A DNA stretch of 64,000 nucleotides, taken from Hawksworthiomyces lignivorus. Lineage: Eukaryota > Ascomycota > Sordariomycetes > Ophiostomatales > Ophiostomataceae. The notes beneath the pieces are model-generated. The model was not told the origin of the DNA. It saw only the letters and a list, made by a program, of their open reading frames with translations, and did not search any database. The translations under genes and the position numbers were made by a program. Shown here piece by piece: positions 34,422 through 44,953 of the stretch. Within the stretch, counting starts at the first letter, position 1; every line of letters starts with the position of its first letter. Where the stretch lies: contig NTMA01000058.1 of the NCBI GenBank assembly GCA_002917075.1, positions 124,001-188,000 of the forward strand. Reading direction: 5' to 3'.

Positions 34422-36480
34422 ATGGCTAGAACGTCGACCAAGAAGCCCGGTGTAGCGAAGAAGAAGAAGTCTTTTCGCCCCCAGACTGTGCTCCCTGTGA
34501 CTCTCCTGTCAGGATTTTTAGTGAGTCTGTGAATCTTAGCCAGAAGAGCAGTGGGGTTGATTTCACAGGAGAAATTGTTTGTCAAGGAATTATGCTGATG
34601 GGGTGTCTTATGAACAGGGGAGTGGAAAGACCTCTCTTCTGCAGCATGTTCTTAAAACAGAGCATGGTCTGAAGATTGCAGTGATCGTTAACGATATTGG
34701 GGCGTAAGTGCAATGGGAAATACAAAGAGACACCGGAATGAAGATATGGGACATATTCGCTGACACGATCCTCACATGAAGGATCAATGTCGATGCTTCT
34801 CTGATTAACAAGACGCATCGGCTCACCCAGACTCAGGAAAAGGTCATTGCCCTTCAGAATGGCTGCATCTGCTGCACCCTCCGGGGCGACTTGCTTGAAG
34901 AGCTGGTGCGACTGGCCGAGCTACAGCAGTTCGACTACGTGATTGTCGAGAGCAGTGGAATCAGCGAACCTGAACAAGTGGCCGAGACCTTTGATGCGCG
35001 CCTTGCCGATACAATGTCCATGGTTGCTGATGGGCCGGACGGTCTTGATGCTGGAGTCAGCAAAGCCCTCAAAATTATGTACGTTGGCTGCAATTGTTCT
35101 AATGGCCCGGGTCTGAAGACCAACACCTTACCCGAGTAGTTTTGTGTTTTCCACTCCATCGACTTGCTTGCTCACACTATGGTTAGTAAGGATGCTGGCG
35201 GTCTCGACCGTTTTGCTAAATTGGACACGACGGTCACTGTTATTGATGCATTTACTCTCTTCCATGACTTTGATACCGACGACATGCTGTCAAGTCGGCG
35301 GGATGATGTTATGCCTGAGGACGAGCGTACAGTGTCAGACCTCATGGTAGACCAGATTGAGTTTGCAGACGTCATTGTCTTGAATAAGATCGACATGGTA
35401 AAATTTCAGACGCTTTCTCAGCTTCGAGCCAACCTTAACGAGTTCAGCAATCGAGCTAACTGAGTCTTTGTGGTGCAGGTCGATAAGGGGACGCGCCTTC
35501 GTATCCTCCAGCTCATCAAGCGCCTAAATCATCGAGCAAAGATTCTTGAGACCAATTACGGCAAAATTGACGTCAAAGAGATCCTCAACACGGGCATGTT
35601 CAACCTGGAGCGTGCCCAGACTGGCTATGGCTGGCTGCAGGACCTGCACGCCATGACCATCCGCCAGATCAACGGCAAGAATGTTGTTACACCCAAGCCA
35701 GAGACCGAGGAATATGACGTCAAAAATTTCGTCTACACGCGGCGGCGCCCTTTCCATCCCCGACGCCTCTACATGTTGCTGTACGATAAGTTTATCCTGC
35801 AGATGGAACATCCGGATGACGAAGAGGACGAGGAAGACGAAGACGACAACGAAAATGGGATCGAGGACAAGGACAAGATGAGCGTCGACGGAGACGAAGA
35901 CAGCGCGGAGGACGAGGACACGGCGATGAAGGAGAAGGACGACGAGGCGGCGGACGATGCACCGCCGGAGAACGATGTCATCCTGGCGAACAAGCGCGCG
36001 TCGCCCCTGTTCCGCCGCCTCTTCCGGTCCAAGGGCGAGTTCTTCCTGGCGACGCGCCCGCAGCAGGCGGGCGAGTGGTCCCAGGCGGGCGCCATGCTGA
36101 CGTTGACGGGTGGCCGGCCGTGGTTCTGCACGCTGCCGGAGGAGGACTACGTCACGGGCGACGAGGAGGTGGACCGGCTGGTGCGCCACGACCTGGCCAG
36201 CGGAGGCGAGTGGGGCGACCGGCGCCAGGAAATTGTCTTCATCGGCGAGGCGCTCGACGTGCCGGCGCTGGAGGCGGCGCTGGACGGCTGCCTCCTGAAC
36301 GACGAGGAGTACGCCCAGTGGGAAACCGTCATGCGCGGGCGGACGGGTTCGCCAACGGGGGCAGACGAAAATGCGGCCCTCGTAGAGGCCATGCAGGAGC
36401 TGTTCGACGACGGGTTTCCAGACTGGCCGGCCCCTGATGAGGTGCTGACCATGGATCACGAAGGGCACAATCATAAATAA
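34422..36480 (+). CDS. COG0523/CobW-family metallochaperone GTPase
   Basis: Five exons (34422-34520, 34618-34703, 34782-35078, 35187-35397, 35479-36480) give 564 residues. The Walker A motif FLGSGKTSL (about residues 32-40) is split by intron 1. Then come NDIGAINVDASLI, the metal-binding CICC at residues 90-93 (family CxCC), the switch-like ESSGISEPEQV, TVTVIDAF, and the guanine-specificity NKID. The C-terminal CobW_C domain includes GGRPWF and DRRQEIVFIGEALD. This G3E family delivers Zn or other metals to target enzymes. The closest functional analogue is ZNG1 (inference). An acidic insertion at about residues 343-398 divides the C-terminal domain. The protein ends in DHEGHNHK. A polyadenylation-like AATAAA overlaps the stop codon. 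Confidence 0.88.
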
Positions 36481-37159
36481 AATAGACTGGTAGTTGAAGA
36501 AACAGGAAAGAAAATAGTGCTGAAAAAGATGCTATCCTAGAAGATAAGCCCACGAAAGGTAAATGGCGAAGAGTGAAAATATTGCCACAGTATGATGCAG
36601 AATCCTGTGAACAACAGCTACAACTCTCATTCCACGAGAGCTATTTATTGGTCATCTTTCGTTACGAAACGCCGACGCATCTTTGAGGTCAATAATTACT
36701 GAGAAAAGCAGCACTTCCATGAGCCTAATTGGCAATTAGGGAAACATGCTAAAAATTAATTTATTATTTGTTATTAAACCTTTTTGCCTTCGGTTATGTT
36801 TTTTTCTTTCCTACACCGTTGTGTAGGCGACCTTTCAATAATATCCAATATTTTCTTCTTGGGCCAGCTTTGTCCAAGATGCCTTTCGCTTAAGAGCGAG
36901 CTATTTTCCAGTTCTGTACCAATTCCGGCCTCCAAAGCGCCAAAACCAAACTCCGGTGATTCCTAGGTCCATTCTAGGAAGTAAAACTAATACAATTCAT
37001 ATTTGCCGTGTAGCCAGTGTTGTTTATACATTTAATAACATTAAAATTATTTCGTGACACTCATAGACGCCGAGGATAGAAGGAGCCATGAATCAGATGG
37101 ATGTGAAAAGAAATAGAGATGCAAAACCCGCAACTTAGTATCAAGTATGCTATACTTCC
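36481..37159. other. Convergent intergenic region, AT-rich
   Basis: Between the COG0523 gene (plus) and the mucin-like gene (minus). No supported gene. Confidence 0.4.
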
Positions 37160-37975
37160 TCATAAGGATGATGAAGTGGCGTTCCATGGCGGGTAGGTGG
37201 TATGCCACAGGCCATTGTCATAGGTTTTTGAACTACTTGAGAGCGTGGTAACGCTTGTCCGCAATGTTGGATATGCTGACAATTGTGTGAGCGAAGTTAA
37301 TGGTGTTGGCCTTGGAGGCGAGGGTGATGTCTTGGTAGAATGGGTCGTGATGTGTGGTTTTGTGATGAGTGTTGTCTCACTAAGACTGGAATATGAGGCT
37401 GTACATAACGTAGAGGTAAGAGAAGTGGGGGAAGAGGATAGTGAAGACGGCGAAGACGAGGATGTGGTAACAGTGACAGATTCGGTCTCTGTAACAACGA
37501 CAGGCGATTCTGTTGTGGTAGTTGCCGCAATGGCTGTGGTTGTTGTGGTGGATGTTGGTCCCTCTACATCGATAATTGAGATTTCCGTCACATGTGTAAC
37601 CGTCGCCGGTGTCTGGGTACTGGTGGTCGTTACAACCACTGTGTCGGTGGATGTAGTTTGGGGCGTGGCCGTCTCGACTATTGTAGTGGTTTGCAGACTG
37701 GTAGTTACAGCCCCTGAGGCCGGTATGGAGGTCGTCCGGGTGCTGCCGCTGCCACTACCGCCATCGCCGTCCCCCCCGCTTCCTCCATCAATGTTAACAA
37801 CAGAGTAAGTGGCACGGGGGGCAAGTATCGCCTTCCTTGGGCTACTTTGCCGTTGTTGGAACTGCTCGGGCTGTTGTCGGGGGTCGTGCTTTGGAGAGAA
37901 GGGCAGAGAGGAAGCGAGAGTAGAAAAGGCTGCTACTGTAGCCAGCAGAGATGTAGGCAAATGATGCAACTGCAT
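37160..37975 (-). CDS. Secreted Thr/Ser-rich mucin-like protein
   Basis: The 271 residues start with a signal peptide (MQLHHLPTSLLATVAAFSTLASSL). A Gln/Arg-rich propeptide-like stretch contains QRQSSPRK and LAPRA, possible Kex2-like sites. A Gly-Ser-Asp segment and a long Thr/Ser/Val-rich region (TTTSTQTPATVTHVTEISI) follow, consistent with heavy O-glycosylation. The C-terminus (TYDNGLWHTTYPPWN) is not Thr-rich and may be a conserved tail. There is no hydrophobic GPI signal, so the product is probably secreted or trapped in the wall. I recognise no enzyme domain. No intron is needed. Low complexity makes homology hard to judge. Confidence 0.65.
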   Translation of the reverse strand: MQLHHLPTSLLATVAAFSTLASSLPFSPKHDPRQQPEQFQQRQSSPRKAILAPRATYSVVNIDGGSGGDGDGGSGSGSTRTTSIPASGAVTTSLQTTTIVETATPQTTSTDTVVVTTTSTQTPATVTHVTEISIIDVEGPTSTTTTTAIAATTTTESPVVVTETESVTVTTSSSSPSSLSSSPTSLTSTLCTASYSSLSETTLITKPHITTHSTKTSPSPPRPTPLTSLTQLSAYPTLRTSVTTLSSSSKTYDNGLWHTTYPPWNATSSSL

Positions 37976-38846
37976 CTCGGGAAAAGAGTGTAGATGATAT
38001 TATGTGAGAGTTTGTGCAGCGAGTTTATGTATTTGCTACGGTGGCTTGCCGTGTTGCTGCGTTTCCTGATTGAAAAGTAATTTTGTTTGGGAAATGATGA
38101 AGGGAGCGGAATAAAAATCACGGCCACAGGTAAATAAGGAGAGAAAAAGTATTTGACGAACCTCGAGAAAAGAAATCAAGAAAGAAATGTATTTAAGAAT
38201 ATGAATTTGAATCTATAGTCTTTTTATCTATGGTGTTGAGAAATTCACAAGATGCATCTACAGAAATTGAGAAGGCTGGATGTAAAGAAAAGAAATTAAA
38301 TGACGTTGCTTGGAGCCAGTGGCAGCAAACTTTAGCACCGTTTTTAGATCAGCCTAGCGAAAATATGCAAAAAACTGAGAGGCTGGGGAGTTAACTATGA
38401 AGCGGATTGGTGTACATGATTGGCTGGAGACCTGCGATTTTCAGGTACAGGTGGGGCTCTTTGCGCCAGGACAGGCTATTTGACTTCCCCTTGTAAGCTT
38501 TCCAACCAGCCACCATGTTCGCTGTGGAATTTGTAGCTGCACTGTGGATACTGCTGAGATGAGGAATGCAACTCAAGTATCCCGTATGCTGCAGATATTT
38601 TAAGATCTGTGCAGGGGTAATACCGCAGTGCTGCTGCACATTGCCTGGGCTGGCCACGCCGGCCTTGTATAGCGCTCTTAAGGCTAATGCCCACTAATTG
38701 TCCTCCAAAAAAGATGAAGTATATGCAGATGTTCCGTTTGCCAACAAAATTAAATGCAGAAGAAAGAATCGCATGTAGCAAAGTTTCTAGTCTGTTCATT
38801 TGAAAGGTTATGACGGAGACGACCTTTACATATGGAGCAAAACCTG
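37976..38846. other. Intergenic
   Basis: The promoter of the mucin-like gene (A-rich, purine stretches near 38140-38190) and the 3' side of the next minus-strand frame. No supported gene. Confidence 0.4.
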
Positions 38847-39524
38847 TCAATACACGTAGTATGTTTGATGCTCCCGCTGAGAGGTGTAATTCGTCTGAGT
38901 GTTGGCGTTGGTGGTGACACTGCTGCTGCTGTAGTACCCCGCAGTATTTGGGCAAGGACATGGAAACGGAGACAATTGTAGAAATGGAGACGTTGGCAAG
39001 AAAGGAGACGATTGCGAAAGCGGAGGCGATTGTAAAAACGGGGTCGTTTGTGTCCATTTTACGCCTCCTCGAGACCGACTCGTTGGGCCGTTTGTGGTCG
39101 TTGATGTCGCAGTTGTCAACGGTGGTTGCGGGTTCTGCCAGGACGTTGGAGGCGTGGAGCTCAAGCGTACGGGCATAGCTGGAGGCATGCAAGTGTGTAC
39201 TGGCGCGTTTGCTTCGCAATCCACGAAGGTTCCCCGTACAGTGTGGTAAACCGCCTGGCGCAAAGTATTAGAAAGTTTGCATATACTGCTATCGAAACCG
39301 ACGCAATTCTGGCAGTATTGGTTGTGATGATGATGGTTCTGGTTCTGTCGGTCCTGCTCTTCTTCGCCTTGTCGTTGAGCCTGGAAGAAAAGTCCGTTCC
39401 GTTGCTGTTGCCAGAGTGGACGCCGTTTTCTGCGACATGCCGTCCAAACGACAGCCGGTGTTGGAGGGACTGTAACGAAGATGCCGACAATAGCAATGAT
39501 AGATTCTGCAGAGAGATGCATCAC
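38847..39524 (-). CDS. Small membrane-anchored Pro/Ser/Thr-rich protein (hypothetical)
   Basis: The 225-residue frame begins MMHLSAESIIAIVGIFVTV, a short lumenal N-terminus and one hydrophobic helix, followed by a basic patch (ACRRKRR). This head is common in small fungal membrane proteins. The rest is Gln/His-rich, then Pro/Ser/Thr-rich with a repeated SPF/SPPL pattern (residues ~165-190). I do not recognise a domain. An intron in the middle cannot be excluded, since the Cys-containing segment near residues 70-100 differs in style. The overlapping minus frame 38476-39219 is probably not coding. Confidence 0.42.
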   Translation of the reverse strand: MMHLSAESIIAIVGIFVTVPPTPAVVWTACRRKRRPLWQQQRNGLFFQAQRQGEEEQDRQNQNHHHHNQYCQNCVGFDSSICKLSNTLRQAVYHTVRGTFVDCEANAPVHTCMPPAMPVRLSSTPPTSWQNPQPPLTTATSTTTNGPTSRSRGGVKWTQTTPFLQSPPLSQSSPFLPTSPFLQLSPFPCPCPNTAGYYSSSSVTTNANTQTNYTSQREHQTYYVY

Positions 39525-41497
39525 TTCATAGTACTAGAATAAATTAAGGCAATTCGATTGACATGAGAGGAAAGATGGGCTAACATTGTCACGATTTTGC
39601 CTATTCTTCATCTTCGTCTCCATGGTGCAGAAGACATATCTTTATATCATATTATATTTCGATTACTTTGTTTCGCCCGACAGAGCTTACTTGGTTCGAG
39701 TTGTGTTTTCTTGCAAAATTAGCTAGTGATCTTTTGCTGTGGACGGGCAAATTTACACCGACCTACCTGCTGCACTCAGCCGCATCGTTGATCGAAACAG
39801 GGAAAACCCGTGTTTCGCTGCAGAATTTTGAATATGAGATCTACAATGGTATTCAACCTTCAAGTTACAGTCCGGAGCTACTATTGAGCCGACTGCATCA
39901 TTAAGGTTTTCAATCTAATGAGAGGCTAAGGTTGTGGAATAATTATGACATGAATTCCATCTGAACATCATATTGTCCGTTTTGGGTAAAAACCGGAGGC
40001 CTTTACGACACAATTTCAGCTCAACCTGACCGTCTTGCTATTTTACGTACTATCGTATCGAGTTCGTTTTACCTCCAAACCAGCAGATCAGCCCAAGGAA
40101 CCCAGTTAGAGCGTCTTATGTATCTAACCGGCCTTTACTTAACTTTTGACGTCGTATTAGAGGAAGCAAAGAACATCAGGTTGGGAGGCGGTTGAATGCG
40201 GAACCCTCAGCGATAAAATCACTTTTGACGTGGTTTTTGTCTGCACCAAAATATACGCGGCTTTCTTTATGTAATCTATCTCGGCGGGATCTAGACTGTT
40301 TTGTGGTGTGTCTGGGTAACAGAACCAAAGCCTCCCACAGCAGTTGCTAGCAAGAAATGGATATCTGCCTCGCATCTCTTCTTAAAGTGCTTACGAGTAT
40401 AAGCATGTATTGCTTCGTATGCTTTTCTTCTGTTTCGTTTCTTGCCTATGTTTATATCAATTCGATTTCATCCTGCCTGGCATGCTGAACATTGTTGCTA
40501 TTTAGCATCATTTGCTACCGCTGAAAGTTATTTTTTTCGTCATCCATGACACATAGCATTTCTCTACCTCCGTACTTTTTATCTTTCTTGTTCTATTAGC
40601 TAAATTTTCGACTTTCTTCTTTCTGTAACCTTGGGCAGCCTTTCCCAATCAATAATTCTATATGTTATTTGCTTATTTTCTTCTCATTCACAATGTGCCA
40701 TTATGCCAAATAGGTCGCATCAAGTAGAAAGCACTTTGTCCTAACTACACTTCTTTAAAGCCAATAATGTCCATTCGCTGGTGCGCAGAGACAGCATGTA
40801 CACCCGTGATCCTGAGGATGGTCCAGTGCTCTTGTTCGTGACGGTGCTCGCTTCGCCACGCAATTGCGGATCTGTTAAGGCTGGAGCTTCGCGCGTCATT
40901 GTGCTGCGTCGCCTTGCCAAGCCCTCGAAGGTCCCTCCCTCAAATATTATTAGACATTAACACTAGGTATTCAGCCTTCCCACCCCACACAGCCACCACC
41001 CCTCTTCTTGCCTGCTTCTACCTGTCGCGAATGTAAGCCAAGTTCAGGTTAGCTTTTCACTCTACGATCTAGTAGAGCGATGACGGCGGCCTGCGGAAAA
41101 TCCTTACCAGTGGCGTGTATATGAATCAGAAGCGGCTGACCGTTTCCCCAAACACAGTTTTGACTTTTCTTTTTGCAGTGTCTTGCTGAGACTGATCCGC
41201 TCCATCTTGTTGCTGCTTGTCGCCCTTTGTTTTTGAGGGCGCTAGAATCTTTAGCTCTTATTGTGGTTTTGTCTCTGGCTTTTGACATCTGGTGTAGCAC
41301 CTCGCGGTTTTGCGTTCCTGCAATCCTCACAATCCCCCCCCGCACTTCCATTGCGTCGAGTCTCCTCGCCACCAAGCCCAGACCAATTACAACATACAGC
41401 AAAGCAATAAAAGTCTGGCCTTGAGCCTTTTGTTGCTGTTTCTACGCTTCTTCTTTTGTTAATATTTATCATTTGTTGCATAACAGGAGAGCTCGGC
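39525..41497. other. Intergenic, divergent region upstream of annexin
   Basis: Nearly 2 kb with no supported gene. It includes the upstream sides of both the minus-strand membrane protein and the annexin. The plus frame at 39668-39904 is somewhat protein-like but unrecognised and without a partner exon. Confidence 0.4.
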
Positions 41498-43150
41498 ATG
41501 TCTTATTATCCTCCATATGGCCGTACGTACGACAATGAAGGAACCTCACTGGTTTTCCTCCCTCCTCATCTCCCCAAACGTCTTTGCCTCTTCCTCATAG
41601 CCTTTCCTTCCATCATTAGGCAAGATGAATATCTAGCTGACATCTACTTCTTCATACTCCACAGAAGCGCCTCCCCCTCAGGGCGGAGGGTATTACCAAC
41701 AACCGCCGCCTCCGCAAGGTTATCAGCAACCCCCTCCGGGCCAGTACCCGCCACAGCAGCACGGCGGCTACTCTCAGCCATACGGTGCGCCACCGCCGGG
41801 CCAGTATCAGTATAATCAGGGATATGGCCAGCAGCCTCCCCCGGGGGCCCCGCCATACGGCCAGCCACCGTACGGCCAGCCGCCACCGCCTCCCGCTGCG
41901 GGCGGCTATGGCCAGCCATATGGCCAGCCGCCTCCGGGTGCGTATGGCGCACCACCCCCTGCTCCTGGTGGCTACGGCGGCGGATACGCGCCTAACGTGC
42001 CGCCGACGCCACCGTCCGTAGGCTACGGGGCACCGCAGGTGATCAACTGGGACGCGACAGCGGATGCAAACGCACTGCGGCAGGCGATGAAGGGCTTTGG
42101 GACGGACGAGCGGGCGCTGATCCGGACGCTGGCGAGCAAGGACCCGCTGCAGATCGAGGCGATCAAGAGCGCATACCACCGGCTGCACCGGCGCGACCTG
42201 ATCAACGACATCCAGTCGGAGACGAGCCAGTGGCTCGAGTACGGCCTGGTGGCGCTGTGCCGCGGCCCGCTGATGAACGACGTGCACATGCTGCACGAGG
42301 CCATGTCGGGGCCCGGCACCAAGGAGTCGGTGCTCAACGACGTGCTGCTGTCGCGGTCCAACGCAGACCTGCAGGCCATCAAGTCCGCCTACCACCGCAC
42401 CTACCACCGCTCGCTCGAGGACGCCGTGCGCGGCGACCTCAGCATGAAGACGGAACGCCACTTTATGATCGTGCTGCAGGCCGTCCGCCAGGAGGACGCC
42501 GTGCCCGTCAGCAAGCCCGACGTCGACCGCGACGTACAGGAGCTCTACAACGCCACCGAGGGCAAGATTGGCACCGACGAGATCCGCGTCTGCAGCATCC
42601 TCAGCACCCGCAACGACAACCACATCCGCGCCGTCGCGTACGAGTACCAGCAGAAGTACGCCCGGTCGCTGGAGGACGTGATCCGCCGGGTAAGTTTTGC
42701 AAAGCACCCATGTCCCAATTTCGTTTTTTCCCCTTTCCTTGTTACCCCATCTCTCCTTCCTTCCCTCTGTCCTTCCCTCTTGCCTCCGTCTTTCCCTCTC
42801 TTTCCCCTCCCCTCACTATTTTCTTCAGCGTGTCTTGGCAACCCCGCTAACCCACCAAGAAGGAATTCTCCGGCCACATGGAAGATGCCCTTCTCTTCCA
42901 GCTCCGCCACGCCAACGACAAGTACATGCACCAGGCTTCCCTCCTAGAAGATGCCATGGTGGGCGCAGGCACGCGCGACCGCCTGCTGATCGGCCGTCTT
43001 GTTCGGATCCACTGGGACCGCAACAACCTCGCCAACGTGCGCGGCGCCTATGAGAAGCGGTACCGCAAGAACCTGGCGCAACGCATCCGTGGCGAGACGA
43101 GCGGTGACTACGAGCGACTGATGCTGGCGGTCCTGGGCGAACAGGTGTAA
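41498..43150 (+). CDS. Annexin
   Basis: Three exons, 41498-41522 (25 bp), 41665-42689 and 42860-43150, give 446 residues. The first ~120 residues are a Pro/Gly/Tyr/Gln-rich tail (PYGQPPYGQPPP type). Four annexin repeats follow. Repeat 1 has the type II calcium loop GFGTDE. Repeats 2-4 have modified loops (GPGTKE, GKIGTDE, GAGTRD). Annexins bind acidic phospholipids in a Ca2+-dependent way at the cytosolic face of membranes. Fungal members are few and their roles unsettled. The P/G/Y/Q tail is like those of annexins A7 and A11 and could drive self-association (inference). An AATAAA lies ~500 bp downstream near 43651. The call is secure from repeat pattern and length. Confidence 0.93.
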
Positions 43151-44953
43151 GGTGGGGGTGCAGAGTGGGAGAGAGAAGAAAAAGGCTGCATGATTGGATC
43201 GTTTCGAGTGCGTTGATTCTTTGTCACCAGTGCGGCTTCTTTTATGTTGTTTATGTTATCTGTACTTGTGGCCATTATTGCTCCGTTATTGTACGGGTTT
43301 ACTTGATGCACTTCTGTTTTACATGTGGGGCAACCACGGCGAAGACGAGCCTGCCACAGCGCATTATGCTTGGTGGACATGTGGCTGCGGTCCGCGAAGG
43401 AAGACGTTGGCGTTTCAGGGGAGGACGACTTGGACGAGAGAGGAAGTCTAAAGCGATGCGCAAAAAGACAATATTTCCTCCCCCCTCTGTCCATATTCAT
43501 TTTCCTCCTTTCATTCTCTCATTTGTTCTTTCATTCTTTTCATCCCTCTCTTTTGTGCAGGGCCAAGCAACGGGAAGAAAAGGAAGCAAAGAGCTCTCTG
43601 CGCCTAGGATTTACTGTATTTATGTATTTATTAATGAATTGATTGCTGCGCAAATAAATTAAGTAACTGGCAAAGAGATGACGGGATTAAATTTTTTGTA
43701 TTGGGATTTACCTACTCCGTACTCTGCACAAAGTAAAATATGTCTCACACAAAAAGCGCTAGTGAGTGACCTACTCCACTCCTTGCCCGCCCACTTTTTT
43801 GCACCTTATTTTCTCATCAACTTATATTATCCCTGCTTATCTGCCTAATTAACCTTCGCGCGGCTTATTATATTAGGTGGCCATATATCTCCGGTATTGC
43901 ATGGGCGAGCTGCTACAACGCATGCTATCATGCTATGCAATAGCCTCCTTTCGTTTCTATTTTGAAACCATGTACGCAAGTTTTCCATACCATACACCGA
44001 AGTCAGAGAGAAATCAACTGAACTGTCCTCTTCCTGCCGCATATCCGTTAATGCTTTATCTGCTTAAACAAAGACTTATTACCCTTTCTGCTAGTACAAA
44101 ATCCAAACATCATATGCCCTCATTAGGTTCAATGGCGGCCAATTAGCGACAAAGATGGTGGGGCATCTAGCCTCAACTCATATAAATGATATAAGGTAAC
44201 TAACTATATTAGGAAAGAGCATCGTAAAGTTGCAGATACTTGTCCAGATTTTACTAAATTGGGCTTACATTTTACCCCGAGCAGTATGAAGTAAATCCCA
44301 CTTCTGCATAATTTTCATGTGTTCTGTGTGGCCTATTTTAATACTTCGTTTACTTTCAGGTTCTCGTCTCCTTACTTTCTATTACTTTGCGCATCGATTT
44401 TTTTGTGTCATCTGTGGCGATACTTTAATATGCCCTCCATCTTTCCTTCCCCCCCTTTAGCTCTGCTGTTCTTTAGTTCCTTCTTTTTCTTCTGTTCTGT
44501 TGCTTTAATTTATCGTCTCTGTATTCTATTTTATCCCCCCAGCTGCTCATTTAGTCGAGCTTTCTCTGCAGCAAGAAGCTTGCAGTTTGGCCGATCTAAT
44601 TTTTCTCCTGGAAAGTCCTTTTTAGCTGCTTTTGGTCGCTCTTTCTTCGTGCTTGGGTGCACCTTCCTATCTGGATTCATTTGCTCTGCGCTGCTCTGTT
44701 CTGCTTCAAATCGTGACGCGTCTCTTCTGCTTCTTTGGCGCGACACTCTGCAGTGACGAATATCTGCGCAAAGGGGAACAAATTTTTTTGGCCTCGTTCG
44801 TACAGTAACAAAACAATCCGCCCTGGACTTAACCGCAACCTGGGAACTTTTCTCCTGGCTCTGGAACAAAGGACAGCTCTTCCTCGCAAGAGCCCCAAAT
44901 TTGCGACTGGCAGTAGTTCTGCTTGACTCTCTTTTTGGCCACTCTTCTTGCCC
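43151..44953. other. Intergenic
   Basis: 1.8 kb. The annexin 3' region extends to about 43660. From 44319 to 44700 the plus strand is strongly pyrimidine-rich, typical of a fungal promoter or leader before the gene at 44954. No supported gene. Confidence 0.45.

Noticed and set aside
35524..36474. Large minus frame opposite the COG0523 gene
   Set aside because: It mirrors the GC-rich and acidic coding region of the GTPase, whose motifs are unambiguous.
31040..36480. Secondary-metabolite gene cluster around the DHA2 transporter
   Set aside because: No polyketide, peptide, terpene or tailoring core genes flank it.
41652..42707. Large minus frame opposite annexin
   Set aside because: Antisense of a GC-rich exon with four clear annexin repeats on the plus strand.
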